Notes: a model not told the origin generated them from the letters alone. Shown: positions 27,380-35,241, counted from the first letter of the stretch. The stretch is 64,000 nt of DNA from Lachnospiraceae bacterium (GCA_024403355.1 JAKSRW010000001.1:206870-270869), one strand, 5' to 3'. Numbers and translations are program-made.

Positions 27380-28750
27380 TTACTGAAGCTGATATTGCAG
27401 GTTTGAATACGCTATAGGAAAAATAATTTGCATTTCCTGCGAAAGCTCGGAGAAGCTTTCGGTAAAATCAGAGCGTGATAAAAGAGTATTCAGTCCGTTA
27501 AAGCTTTCCGTTATTTGCGCGAATCCCTTTTCCTGGTCTCCGTAAGAGAAAATATCAGCCCAAAGAGGATATGCAAGAACGCTTTGAAGCAGTCTGTCGG
27601 TGGGCATATCTGATAATATTTCCTCAGGAATGGAAGATATGCTGAGCATCTTAGCGTGGTTTCCGTACGGCCAGTTACTCATCAGAGGTAAGCATGGATA
27701 GCAATAGCCCTTGTAATCTGCAGGATAGTAGTCCGATGCGATTTGTCGGTCGGCATCAACATACGAAGCATAAAAGCTATCAGGATCATAGTATATAATT
27801 GTACTGCCCGAAACGGCAGAATCTTTTATCATAAAAAATGATAAGCTTATGAATATAATTCCTATACAGGTTACAATAATCGGGGAAAGCTTCTTCGGTG
27901 AAGTAATTGCCGATATTCTTTCGGTGATTTGTTTTCCGGAAAAGAATGAGCGGTATGTCAGCAGAGTCTGTCTGTAGCGGGAAAGAGCCAGCAGGCTGCC
28001 TGCGTAGTTCCTTTTTTCTTCAGGGGTCATACTGGCTGTTACAGAGGCGTCACATGCGATTTCGAGGTCTCTGTCATAAAAATAAAATGCAAACCAAACC
28101 AGTGGATTAAACCAATATAATATAATCGCGATATTCCAAATAAGCTTCTTCAGATTATCTTTTCTTGAAATATGGCTTTTCTCATGTAAAGTAACCGCTG
28201 TCAGATCTGCCCGGTCAACAGATGAGGGAATGCAGATAATCGGCTTAATATAGCCGAACACAAAGGCTTCGCTTATATTATCACAAAATAAAACTGAGTC
28301 AATACGAATGGCTTCACGCAGGCGTAATTTTGTCTTTATTATTGATATCAGGTTGTAAATCAGTAACATAATCATTCCCGAAATCCATATTATAAAACTG
28401 ACAAAGAGAATATTATTTCTGCTTTCTTCAGGGACCGGGGCAGCTGACAGATTGTTATCAGCTTTAGTTAAATCAGCAGCTGTAATGTCTGGTTCGGGCT
28501 GAGACAGGCTCTCTGTATATCCATTTGCTTCCGTATTATCCGAATAGCTGACCATAAGCCAGGATGGTTCAACTATTGCTATGGGACTATGGATATATAA
28601 TGGACAAAGCAGTCTGATGACAACAATTCCCCATAAAATGCACATGATTTTTTGCGTCCTTTTACCGACAATATATCGAAGTAAAAGAACTGCAATAATC
28701 ATGATTGAAGCAGGGAGGCAGTTATTCACTATCCATATGAAAATATCCAT
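27380..28750 (-). CDS. BlaR1-like M56 zinc metallopeptidase sensor with unnamed C-terminal domain
   Basis: Membrane sensor-protease of about 456 residues on the minus strand. It has several N-terminal transmembrane helices, the gluzincin site HEKSH at residues 189-193 with the downstream glutamate in DLEIACD (E230), a last helix near residues 290-307, and an extracellular C-terminal part. BlaR1 proteins cleave or trigger cleavage of their BlaI repressor. The ectodomain is not a penicillin-binding domain; residues about 341-427 instead match a domain in the exported proteins at 41.0 and 42.2 kb (YPxDYxGYxY, PLMxNWPYGNH, IPEEIL, FNGLxxL). ATG 28750 is preferred over 28759 because AAAGGA abuts the latter. 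It follows its blaI gene by 5 bases. Confidence 0.85.
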   Translation of the reverse strand: MDIFIWIVNNCLPASIMIIAVLLLRYIVGKRTQKIMCILWGIVVIRLLCPLYIHSPIAIVEPSWLMVSYSDNTEANGYTESLSQPEPDITAADLTKADNNLSAAPVPEESRNNILFVSFIIWISGMIMLLIYNLISIIKTKLRLREAIRIDSVLFCDNISEAFVFGYIKPIICIPSSVDRADLTAVTLHEKSHISRKDNLKKLIWNIAIILYWFNPLVWFAFYFYDRDLEIACDASVTASMTPEEKRNYAGSLLALSRYRQTLLTYRSFFSGKQITERISAITSPKKLSPIIVTCIGIIFISLSFFMIKDSAVSGSTIIYYDPDSFYASYVDADRQIASDYYPADYKGYCYPCLPLMSNWPYGNHAKMLSISSIPEEILSDMPTDRLLQSVLAYPLWADIFSYGDQEKGFAQITESFNGLNTLLSRSDFTESFSELSQEMQIIFPIAYSNLQYQLQ

Positions 28751-28755
28751 GAAAA

Positions 28756-29115
28756 TCATTCCTTTGATTCTTTTAATAAGCTTCTGATAAGGTCGATATC
28801 ATTTTTGGAAAGCTTAGCATTCTTTGTGAAGCAGGACACAAAATAGGGGAGTGAACCGTTGAAATTTGTGTCTACGAATTCTTTGCTCATCTGAGCGTAA
28901 AAATCTTCTTTGGCTAATACGGTTGAAATGATACCGTTATTGTTAACAAAAAGGCCTTTTTCGCACAGTCTTTTTATAACTGTATGTGTTGTAGTTCTTT
29001 TCCAGCCGAAAGCATCCTGAGCTAAATGCACAAGTTCAGAGCTTGATACAGGTGCATGATCCCATATCATATCCGCAAATTGGCTTTCAACTATACCGAG
29101 CTGAATTGTTGGCAT
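28756..29115 (-). CDS. BlaI/MecI-family repressor (module 1)
   Basis: 119-residue winged-helix repressor. The segment IWDHAPVSSSELVHLA and the recognition region GWKRTTTHTVIKRLCEKGLF match BlaI/MecI, followed by a C-terminal dimerisation helix. BlaI dimers bind palindromes and are cleaved when the BlaR1 partner is activated. Reverse-strand ATG at 29115 with GAGGA upstream. Promoter with a dyad in its spacer lies directly upstream, indicating autoregulation. The partner is the M56 protein encoded next to it. Confidence 0.9.
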   Translation of the reverse strand: MPTIQLGIVESQFADMIWDHAPVSSSELVHLAQDAFGWKRTTTHTVIKRLCEKGLFVNNNGIISTVLAKEDFYAQMSKEFVDTNFNGSLPYFVSCFTKNAKLSKNDIDLIRSLLKESKE

Positions 29116-29152
29116 AATATTTCCTCGTTATGATTCGTTATTAATGAATAAT

Positions 29153-29181
29153 AGTCTAATGTATGTAGTCTGATATGTCAA
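29153..29181 (-). promoter_or_regulatory. Promoter and BlaI-like operator of module 1
   Basis: Read on the minus strand: TTGACA (29181-29176), 17 bases, TAGACT (29158-29153). The spacer holds ACTACATACATTAGA, whose halves ACTACAT and TCTAATG are the two half-site types seen in the neighbouring operators. Repressor binding here would block the promoter. Operator function is inference from position and symmetry. Confidence 0.6.
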
Positions 29182-29238
29182 TATGTTTCTTTGAAATTAG
29201 TGAGAAATACTACAAAAAATTAATATTTTATAAAATGC

Positions 29239-29290
29239 TTGACTTCTGAGACTACATAGGTTAGTATAATACAAGACTACATTGTGTAGT
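29239..29290 (+). promoter_or_regulatory. Divergent promoter with two BlaI-like operators
   Basis: TTGACT at 29239-29244 and TAGTAT at 29262-29267 (17-base spacing; TATAAT overlaps at 29265). ACTACATAGGTTAGT at 29251-29265 is an imperfect dyad in the spacer; ACTACATTGTGTAGT at 29276-29290 is a perfect six-base dyad just after the -10. The only downstream target before the next promoter is a gene remnant at 29344, which suggests the ancestral target of module 1. Confidence 0.6.
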
Positions 29291-29343
29291 ACATATTTTT
29301 TATTGGCTGATACACAGATAGGATTTAAAGAAAGGAATAACTT

Positions 29344-29513
29344 ATGAAAAAAATTGCCATGTTTATAATGCTATTAAGTCTTTCGCTTTTTGGATTTACG
29401 TTTGATGCGAAAGCTGCAGAAAATGTAGTTTAATTGTTATTATGAGTATGGCCGGAGTTCTCCTAATCGGTGCGGTGGTAATTATGATTGCATTTAAAAG
29501 AAAATCTAAATAA
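29344..29513 (+). pseudogene. Collapsed duplicate of the membrane-anchored ectodomain gene
   Basis: Retains the ribosome binding site, the signal peptide codons and, after a 766-bp deletion, the codons of the C-terminal transmembrane anchor. The deletion puts TAA directly after 29 codons, so at most a signal-peptide fragment is made. The parent is the gene at 34114-35049. The upstream promoter and operators are intact, and the terminator hairpin downstream is conserved. Confidence 0.85.
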
Positions 29514-29561
29514 ATCAGCCTCTGACATATACTAAAACATAATAAGTATTGCTTAAAGGGC

Positions 29562-29605
29562 ATTCCCCCATGTTCTGAAATAAAAGTGAGCATGGAGGAA
29601 TTTTT
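29562..29605 (+). terminator. Duplicated terminator after the gene remnant
   Basis: ATTCCCCCATG and CATGGAGGAAT pair with one mismatch, followed by TTTTT; copy of the terminator at 35098. Confidence 0.65.
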
Positions 29606-29643
29606 AATTGAATCAAAAAAATAAGATACTGCTTTAAAAACGG

Positions 29644-29695
29644 TTGACAAACACTGTCTAATGCATTAGAATGATAATGTCTAATGGAGTAGACG
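29644..29695 (+). promoter_or_regulatory. Promoter and operators of BlaI/M56 module 2
   Basis: TTGACA at 29644-29649 and TAGAAT at 29667-29672 with 17-base spacing. TCTAATGCATTAGA (29657-29670), a perfect 14-base palindrome, covers the -10 region, and GTCTAATGGAGTAGAC (29680-29695) lies at the start of the transcript. These probably bind the BlaI encoded immediately downstream. Confidence 0.65.
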
Positions 29696-29726
29696 CTGCG
29701 CAGCGCGAAAGGAGATTGATTTTAAT

Positions 29727-30095
29727 ATGATGACACCTAAAATTTTTGAAAGCGAGTATCGATTTTGTCTTATTCTTTGGAGAGAGGAACCGATTTCATG
29801 CTCTGATATGGCAAAGAAATGCAAGGATGAGCTTGGCTGGAGCAGAACCACAAGCTATACCGTTATTAAGAGACTTGCAGAGAGAGGAGTTTTAAAGAAT
29901 GAGAGCTCTATCATCGAGTCATTGGTAAGCAAGGAAGAGGTTCAGCTGTCGGAAATGAATGAGCTTTTTGAAAAGACCTTTGAAAAATCTCTGCCGGCAT
30001 TTATTGCTGCTTTTGCTAATCATCAGAAGCTGACTGATAAAGAGGTTGAGGAGATAAAGCGTATTATTGAAAAACAGGAAGAAGGGACTAAATGA
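29727..30095 (+). CDS. BlaI/MecI-family repressor (module 2)
   Basis: 122-residue winged-helix repressor, clearly related to the one at 28.8 kb: ILWREEPISCSDMA, GWSRTTSYTVIKRLAERGVL, and a C-terminal dimerisation helix ending in KRIIEKQEE. ATG 29727 follows AAAGGAG. Its stop overlaps the M56 start (ATGA). Its promoter carries two dyads, so autoregulation is likely. Unlike classical BlaI there is no beta-lactamase nearby. Confidence 0.9.
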   Translation: MMTPKIFESEYRFCLILWREEPISCSDMAKKCKDELGWSRTTSYTVIKRLAERGVLKNESSIIESLVSKEEVQLSEMNELFEKTFEKSLPAFIAAFANHQKLTDKEVEEIKRIIEKQEEGTK

Positions 30096-31780
30096 CATTA
30101 TTTTTTTTGAAGGTTGTTGATATCAGTCTTTTAGCATCTGTTATTATCGTTATTATTATAGCTTTAAAATTCATCCCGGCAAAGAGTCCTAAATGGGTTC
30201 ATTGCCTGTTTTGGGGAGTAGTGGGTATCAGACTGCTTTGTCCTATTTCAATTCAGAGCGATTATTCTCCGATGCCTGCAGCAAGTGAATACAGTGGCAA
30301 TATTGGATTTATAACTAACACATATATTTCCGGGAATTCAGCAGATACTGAAAATTCTGAAATAAAAGATATTGCATATTATGATGCCGGGAAAGTATCT
30401 GTCGGTCAGCAGGCTGAAGAGTCGTTTTCTGTGAATGCTTCTACGCCGGGAATTCTTGACGTTTTGACCTGTATATGGATAGCAGGAATAGTTGCCATGT
30501 TAGTCTATATGCTTATCAATTCATATCGAATAAGAAAACGTGTAGCTACGGCTGTAAAATATTGTCAAAATATCAAACAAAGCGAATTCATTTCATCACC
30601 CTTTGTTATCGGATTTTTCAGACCCACAATATATTTGCCGTACAATCTTAGCGAAGCTGATATGGCTAACGTTATTGCACATGAACAGGCTCATATCGCC
30701 AGAAGGGATTATTTGTGGAAGCTTCTTGGTTTTTTGATTCTTTCATTTTATTGGTTTAATCCTGCAATCTGGCTGGCTTATCTTATGTTTTGCAGGGATA
30801 TTGAGGCTGCATGTGATGAAAGGGTTATCCGAAATATGGACAGGGAAGCTGTAAAAGCTTATTCAACAGCACTTTTAAACTGCAGTATCGGAGGTATGAG
30901 CAGGGCATCACTACCTCTTGCATTCGGTGAGGTTGCTTTAAAAAGCCGAATAAAGAATATAATGAACTACAGGAAGCCTGCGATATGGATTACCGCAGTG
31001 TCTCTTGTTCTAGCAGTTTGTCTTACATTTTTATTTTTGACTTCAGGACGATTTGAGGAGGAAAAGCTTCCGGTAAATGATGGTGCAGGCGAAATAATAG
31101 CGAGGCCCATGACTACTCTTGCAGGAGGTACGGTGGAGGCCATGCCTAAGGGTATAGCTTTCAAACTGATGGTCAATGGAAAAGTATATACTACCAGCGG
31201 TGTTGCGGCAGCGGTAAAGGAAATGAATGGACATAGGGTTATGTCTGCGTCCAGTCTGGGTGTTATGCCCGTGGGCTATAGAAAATACGGTAATATTCAG
31301 GGAGTAACAGAGTCTGAACCAGTTGCGGAGCTTCAGATGCTTGCTGGAGACAAGGTGAGCGGAGAAGTATATACGAATCCGGAATTCCCTGATGTTATCT
31401 ATGCGCTGCTGGTAATCCCCTGGTATAATAACAAAACCTTCTGCTATAGATTTATATCTTATGAAATGTATGGCAATGAGTGTTTTTCTTTTGCAGGGGA
31501 TAAGTATGTTATTACAAATACTTGGTACAAATCATTAGATACCGATGCTGTGTATATAGGTGATTTGAATTTTATTGGGCAGGACGTGGTTCCGAGGGCT
31601 GATCTTGAAAGCAATAATTTTAATTGGGCAGCCTACACCCATAATGGTATTACGCACTATAAAGAAGCTTATCTGGACAGTAATGACTCTTCGATTATCT
31701 ATATAAAATATGATGATGACAAGGATCCATGTATTCTTGATGGCTATGAGAAGTGGGTAAAGTGTAAGAGGGTAGAATAG
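30092..31780 (+). CDS. BlaR1-like M56 zinc metallopeptidase sensor with novel ectodomain
   Basis: 562-residue membrane sensor. Two N-terminal helices, an extracellular loop, then the M56 core with HEQAH at residues 197-201 and E238 in RDIEAACDE, and a last helix at about 295-318. The remaining about 240 residues are extracellular and not a penicillin-binding domain; I recognise no family in them. They contain alternating Tyr/Trp-rich beta-like stretches. By family analogy, ligand sensing outside leads to loss of BlaI repression inside. Translationally coupled to blaI; followed after 23 bases by a secreted peptidase gene. Confidence 0.87.
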   Translation: MTLFFLKVVDISLLASVIIVIIIALKFIPAKSPKWVHCLFWGVVGIRLLCPISIQSDYSPMPAASEYSGNIGFITNTYISGNSADTENSEIKDIAYYDAGKVSVGQQAEESFSVNASTPGILDVLTCIWIAGIVAMLVYMLINSYRIRKRVATAVKYCQNIKQSEFISSPFVIGFFRPTIYLPYNLSEADMANVIAHEQAHIARRDYLWKLLGFLILSFYWFNPAIWLAYLMFCRDIEAACDERVIRNMDREAVKAYSTALLNCSIGGMSRASLPLAFGEVALKSRIKNIMNYRKPAIWITAVSLVLAVCLTFLFLTSGRFEEEKLPVNDGAGEIIARPMTTLAGGTVEAMPKGIAFKLMVNGKVYTTSGVAAAVKEMNGHRVMSASSLGVMPVGYRKYGNIQGVTESEPVAELQMLAGDKVSGEVYTNPEFPDVIYALLVIPWYNNKTFCYRFISYEMYGNECFSFAGDKYVITNTWYKSLDTDAVYIGDLNFIGQDVVPRADLESNNFNWAAYTHNGITHYKEAYLDSNDSSIIYIKYDDDKDPCILDGYEKWVKCKRVE

Positions 31781-31803
31781 TGGTTAAAAAAAGGAGGATA
31801 AAA

Positions 31804-32898
31804 ATGGTTAAAATTAAAAGTAAAATTTGTATCTATGTGGCTTTATCTTTATTATTGGTTATTTTTAAATGTTCGTTTATAAAAACAGAAGGATCTTCTT
31901 CTGATGTTATGTTTTACACAAGTATTGATAGTAATTATGAAAAGTATTTCAAAGAACAGGTTAAGTATGTTTTTGAGTTAATTCAACAAGAGGAAGATGA
32001 AAATAGTAATATTTATGCGGGCAATTTATTATCTATTTATGGAACAAACGCATATTTTGTTCCTATATTTTCTGATGATAAATGCGTTTCAATTGTATCC
32101 ATTGGAGAATATAAAGGAAATTATGTTATAAATTGGGGAAAATCTTTTTCGGATGTGTTAAATTCATTACCTTCGGGAAATTACAGTTTTGTTTATGATG
32201 GAAATACATATATTGTTGGTGAAGACACTAAAATATTAGTTGAGTCAGAATGCTGTGGTGGTTATGAAGAAGATGAAACGGGATTGTCTGAAATAATTCC
32301 GTCTATAGATGGATATTTATTGCCATTACACGACATTCTTGTAGAAGCAAGTGGAATAAATTCCATCAATAGTACCGAATCAACATCATTAACATTAGGA
32401 TCGCCATCTTTTGAAAACGGAGGAGCTTATGGATATTGTTGGTTATGTGCCGCATGCGAAATAAGCAATTACTTTGGCGGAACAAATGTTAGTTTGAGCG
32501 GAGGCCATAATTACGTACATGGCTCCGTTCACTCAGGGGGTCATAGTTTATATAACTGTCCTGGTGGTTATCCTGCTGATGCTAAATCAGTTGTATATTA
32601 TTATACAAACAGAAATGGAACATATACTGGGTCGCCATTGTCATTTGCTGTGGTGGCAAATAGTATAAGAAATTATCAGCCAATATATACTAGGTGGATT
32701 TCTGGTAGTTCAGGTCATGCCATGGTTATATTTGGCTATTCATACGACAATAATTCTGGTGTGGTTACATATTCAATTAAAGATTCCAATTATCATAATC
32801 AAACGCGTTATGCGATGGGATATGATAATTCTACTACAGTGAATTATTATATGAATGGTACATATTATACATGGTATGGTTCAATATATAATTGGTAA
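31804..32898 (+). CDS. Predicted secreted papain-like cysteine peptidase with propeptide
   Basis: About 364 residues from ATG 31804, which follows AAGGAGG at 31791-31797 (a GTG at 31780 is also in frame). N-terminal hydrophobic signal segment, a propeptide-like region with NLLSIYGTNAYFVPIF and VSIGEYKGNYVINWG, then a C39/papain-like catalytic domain: nucleophile C212 in AYGYCWLCAACE, H305 in SGHAMVIFGY and a following KDSNY. Codon use is more AT-rich than in the housekeeping genes, suggesting transfer. There is no ABC transporter, so it is not a bacteriocin-exporter C39 domain. Substrate unknown. Confidence 0.72.
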   Translation: MVKIKSKICIYVALSLLLVIFKCSFIKTEGSSSDVMFYTSIDSNYEKYFKEQVKYVFELIQQEEDENSNIYAGNLLSIYGTNAYFVPIFSDDKCVSIVSIGEYKGNYVINWGKSFSDVLNSLPSGNYSFVYDGNTYIVGEDTKILVESECCGGYEEDETGLSEIIPSIDGYLLPLHDILVEASGINSINSTESTSLTLGSPSFENGGAYGYCWLCAACEISNYFGGTNVSLSGGHNYVHGSVHSGGHSLYNCPGGYPADAKSVVYYYTNRNGTYTGSPLSFAVVANSIRNYQPIYTRWISGSSGHAMVIFGYSYDNNSGVVTYSIKDSNYHNQTRYAMGYDNSTTVNYYMNGTYYTWYGSIYNW

Positions 32899-32923
32899 TT
32901 TTATATCAAATATATAATGACAA

Positions 32924-33154
32924 ATGATTAAAAAAATAAAGCTAATACTACTTACATTAGTATTTGTTAGTGTTATATGTGGTGTTAATGTTTCTGCAGA
33001 AGTATGGACGTATTATGCTGAATCGGGAGAGTCATCTGCCGGTTCACAGCCGATTAATGCTACGGTTGGTACACCTGAAGTATGTTGGTTATTTGGAGGA
33101 GTTGCTGTTTCTGGTCGTGCAGCAACATGGAGCAGCAGATTAAGCGGTCCATGA
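32924..33154 (+). CDS. Small secreted peptide of unknown function
   Basis: 76 residues: signal peptide with lysines, a hydrophobic core and likely cleavage after VNVSA, leaving a mature peptide of about 51 residues rich in Gly, Ser and Trp with a single cysteine. No family recognised and no strong ribosome binding site. It sits between two secreted peptidase genes, so a substrate, inhibitor or pheromone role is possible but unproven. Its TGA overlaps the next ATG. Confidence 0.5.
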   Translation: MIKKIKLILLTLVFVSVICGVNVSAEVWTYYAESGESSAGSQPINATVGTPEVCWLFGGVAVSGRAATWSSRLSGP

Positions 33155-33495
33155 AATAATATTTATTATTCATTGCAGGAATGATGTTGCTTGTATCGAT
33201 TCAAACCAAGGTTTATGCTTATGAAAATCTTGAGGATAATGAATCACAAGCTACACTAATTAAAGGCGATACTGAAAATTCAATGCCTAGTCCGCAGTTA
33301 TTGGGAACGGAATATGTGGTAGTTGTACCATCCGCTGCTATACGTAGTGGCCCCGGATATAATTACCCTGCTTTGGGCACGATGCATTATGGGGATATTA
33401 TAATGGTATCTAGTATTGTTGATGGATGGGCAAGATTTTACATAGCGAGAACTTGGAGATATCTTCCGATTAGTTCTTTAGAATTGTTGGATTGA
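33151..33495 (+). pseudogene. SH3-domain exported protein, signal peptide interrupted by a stop codon
   Basis: The ATG at 33151 overlaps the preceding stop, but its third codon is TAA. Read through that codon the frame gives a normal signal peptide (YLLFIAGMMLLVSIQTKVYA) and a bacterial SH3 domain (AAIRSGPGYNYPALGTM, DGWARFYI). The downstream ATG at 33181 would give only 104 residues with a truncated signal lacking basic residues. So the gene is either inactivated, poorly exported, or restarted internally. The interpretation assumes the TAA is not a sequencing error. Confidence 0.6.
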
Positions 33496-33524
33496 GACAT
33501 TGTGCAATAAGGAGTGAAAAGATT

Positions 33525-34091
33525 ATGACAAGAAAAAAGATGTTAAAGTTGTTATCAATAATTATAGCTTTACTGGTTATGCCATTACAGTCAGTTGCAG
33601 CTACACCACCATATTCAAACAGTTTGAGTGTGTCCAGAAGTCAGCAGGAGAAATCTAATTGGTGTTGGGCTGCATGTGCCAAAATGGTTGGTAATTATAT
33701 GGGATATTCCCGTAGTCAAACTAATATAGTAAATTATGTTAAGGGATCTTCAGCTGATGTTGGTGCTTCTGCATCAGAAGTTTGTTCAGCATTGGCTTAC
33801 GCGACCAATAATACATATTATTCTAGTACTATTGTGCCACCGTCTATGTCAAGTATTAAGTCACAGATTGATTCTGCTGTTCCTATTGTTGTAAGAATGG
33901 ATTGGACTAGTGGTGGAAGCCATAATGTTGTTGTAAAAGGATATACAGATGCGACAAAACTCATAATTGTCGACCCAGAAGTTGGATGTTCAGGTATTAT
34001 GTCTTATGAATACTCGGATTTACAAACCGGAACCTGGATTTCATCAGGTCATGGAAGATGTACTAATTTTTATTGGCTGATACACAGATAG
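33525..34091 (+). CDS. Secreted papain-like cysteine peptidase (C39/C70-like)
   Basis: 188 residues. Signal peptide ending near QSVAA, then a compact catalytic domain: C47 in SNWCWAACAKMVGNYMG, H133 in GGSHNVVVKGY and D150 in IIVDPEVG, the Cys-His-Asp order of papain-like enzymes resembling the AvrRpt2/C39 group. ATG 33525 follows AAGGAG. Lies directly after the SH3 gene and 22 bases before the membrane-anchored protein gene, with which it may be transcribed. Its last codons are also present in the duplicated remnant at 29.3 kb. Confidence 0.78.
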   Translation: MTRKKMLKLLSIIIALLVMPLQSVAATPPYSNSLSVSRSQQEKSNWCWAACAKMVGNYMGYSRSQTNIVNYVKGSSADVGASASEVCSALAYATNNTYYSSTIVPPSMSSIKSQIDSAVPIVVRMDWTSGGSHNVVVKGYTDATKLIIVDPEVGCSGIMSYEYSDLQTGTWISSGHGRCTNFYWLIHR

Positions 34092-34113
34092 GATTTAAAG
34101 AAAGGAATAACTT

Positions 34114-35049
34114 ATGAAAAAAATTGCCATGTTTATAATGCTATTAAGTCTTTCGCTTTTTGGATTTACGTTTGATGCGAAAGCTGCAGAAAATGTAGTT
34201 TATAGTGAGGATATTTTATCTCAAAGCAGTGACTTTGAAGAGATAAAAGCACTTGAACCCTTTATTATACAGAGGGCAAAAGAAGCATGCAGCTTGAATA
34301 ATTTAGGACTTTCTGCAGATGATATTGTTGTTGATTATGATAATTCGATAAGGGTATACACTGATTGCCTTGTTTTTGAGAGTAATGAAGTGTCAGAAGA
34401 CAGGGTAGATGAAATAATTGAGTATTCTATTGATAAAATGTACTTTGGTTGGCAGATACCGGTTTATTCCGAGAGTAAAGGAAAAAAAGTTGGAGTATTG
34501 GTTGCCCGTCAGCTGCCGTTAGATGAGTATGCAAAGTCATATATGTCTGAAGATCTGCAAAAAGCCATTATGGAGACCGAAGGAAAGTATAAGGTTTCAA
34601 CTGCAGAAGTACTTGATGAAAGAGCGGCAATAATGTCATATATTAATGATATTAAAACCAGCCTTCCCGATGGCGCAAAAGTTAGGGTTTTTGGTTCACA
34701 GCCGGGATTTTTCCAGCCGGTTGCTGTTGTGATTACTAAAGGAAAGATTAGTTCTTTGTTTCCTTTGGGATACAGATATAGAGTGGAGGAAGCTATAGAT
34801 TTCTCAATTGAAAGCGGGAACTGTTATGATTATGACTTATTATATCCTGCGATAGAAGAGAAACGTATGGAAAATGAAAAAAATGCAGCTTTAGGACTTC
34901 AGACAGGTGCCGGAGCAGGAATTGAAGTACCGCATAATGACGTAACTCATAAGAATTCGATTACATTAATTGTTATTATGAGTATGGCCGGAGTTCTCCT
35001 AATCGGTGCGGTGGTTATTATGATTGCATTTAAGAGAAAATCTAAATAA
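34114..35049 (+). CDS. Membrane-anchored ectodomain protein of unknown family (paralogue 1)
   Basis: 311 residues: signal peptide (about 1-24), a large extracellular domain, and a C-terminal transmembrane helix at about 284-305 followed by basic residues KRKSK. No family recognised. It is a clear paralogue of the gene at 36849: both contain EDILS, DFEE/DLEE, DYDN, VWQVPV-like and FGxQPGFFQPV segments and SLGYxY. The QPGFFQPV stretch is the best conserved. A truncated duplicate lies at 29344. Likely surface-displayed with a short cytoplasmic tail. Confidence 0.75.
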   Translation: MKKIAMFIMLLSLSLFGFTFDAKAAENVVYSEDILSQSSDFEEIKALEPFIIQRAKEACSLNNLGLSADDIVVDYDNSIRVYTDCLVFESNEVSEDRVDEIIEYSIDKMYFGWQIPVYSESKGKKVGVLVARQLPLDEYAKSYMSEDLQKAIMETEGKYKVSTAEVLDERAAIMSYINDIKTSLPDGAKVRVFGSQPGFFQPVAVVITKGKISSLFPLGYRYRVEEAIDFSIESGNCYDYDLLYPAIEEKRMENEKNAALGLQTGAGAGIEVPHNDVTHKNSITLIVIMSMAGVLLIGAVVIMIAFKRKSK

Positions 35050-35097
35050 ATCAGCCTCTGACATATACTAAAACATAATAAGTATTGCTTAAAGGGC

Positions 35098-35141
35098 ATT
35101 CCCCCATGTTCTGGAATAAATGTGAGCATGGGGGAATTTTT
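35098..35141 (+). terminator. Rho-independent terminator after paralogue 1
   Basis: ATTCCCCCATG (35098-35108) pairs perfectly with CATGGGGGAAT (35127-35137), followed by five T. Confidence 0.88.
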
Positions 35142-35164
35142 GTATTTGATTTATTGAAATAACT

Positions 35165-35209
35165 ATTGATTTATAAACTATTGACAAATAAACAATAGTG
35201 TGTTAGCGT
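35165..35209 (+). promoter_or_regulatory. Predicted promoter and PadR-type operator of the HAAS gene
   Basis: TTGACA at 35181-35186 and TAGCGT at 35204-35209 with 17-base spacing. The -35 is embedded in a dyad CTATTG-N9-CAATAG, with an extra ACTATTG repeat just upstream. The PadR-family regulator encoded downstream is the natural candidate for binding; this is inference. Confidence 0.45.
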
Positions 35210-35241
35210 ATTATTACCGAATATTTACAGGGAGGAAGAGT

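Larger units (their letters stand above)
29297..29605 (+). repeat. Partial duplication of the 34067-35141 segment with 766-bp internal deletion
   Basis: Bases 29297-29432 match 34067-34202 and 29431-29605 match 34967-35141 with only a few differences. The deletion joint has a TTA microhomology. The left part includes the last codons of the cysteine peptidase gene that ends at 34091, so the 34-kb locus is the source. Confidence 0.9.

Noticed and set aside
29297..29605. Insertion sequence behind the duplicated segment
   Set aside because: No transposase, terminal inverted repeats or target duplication can be seen; the copy is explained by duplication plus microhomology deletion.
27380..31780. 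BlaI/BlaR1 as a beta-lactam resistance locus
   Set aside because: No beta-lactamase or low-affinity penicillin-binding protein gene is nearby and neither M56 protein has a penicillin-binding ectodomain.
31804..34091. C39 peptidases as parts of a bacteriocin export system
   Set aside because: Both carry their own signal segments and there is no ABC transporter or double-glycine leader peptide.
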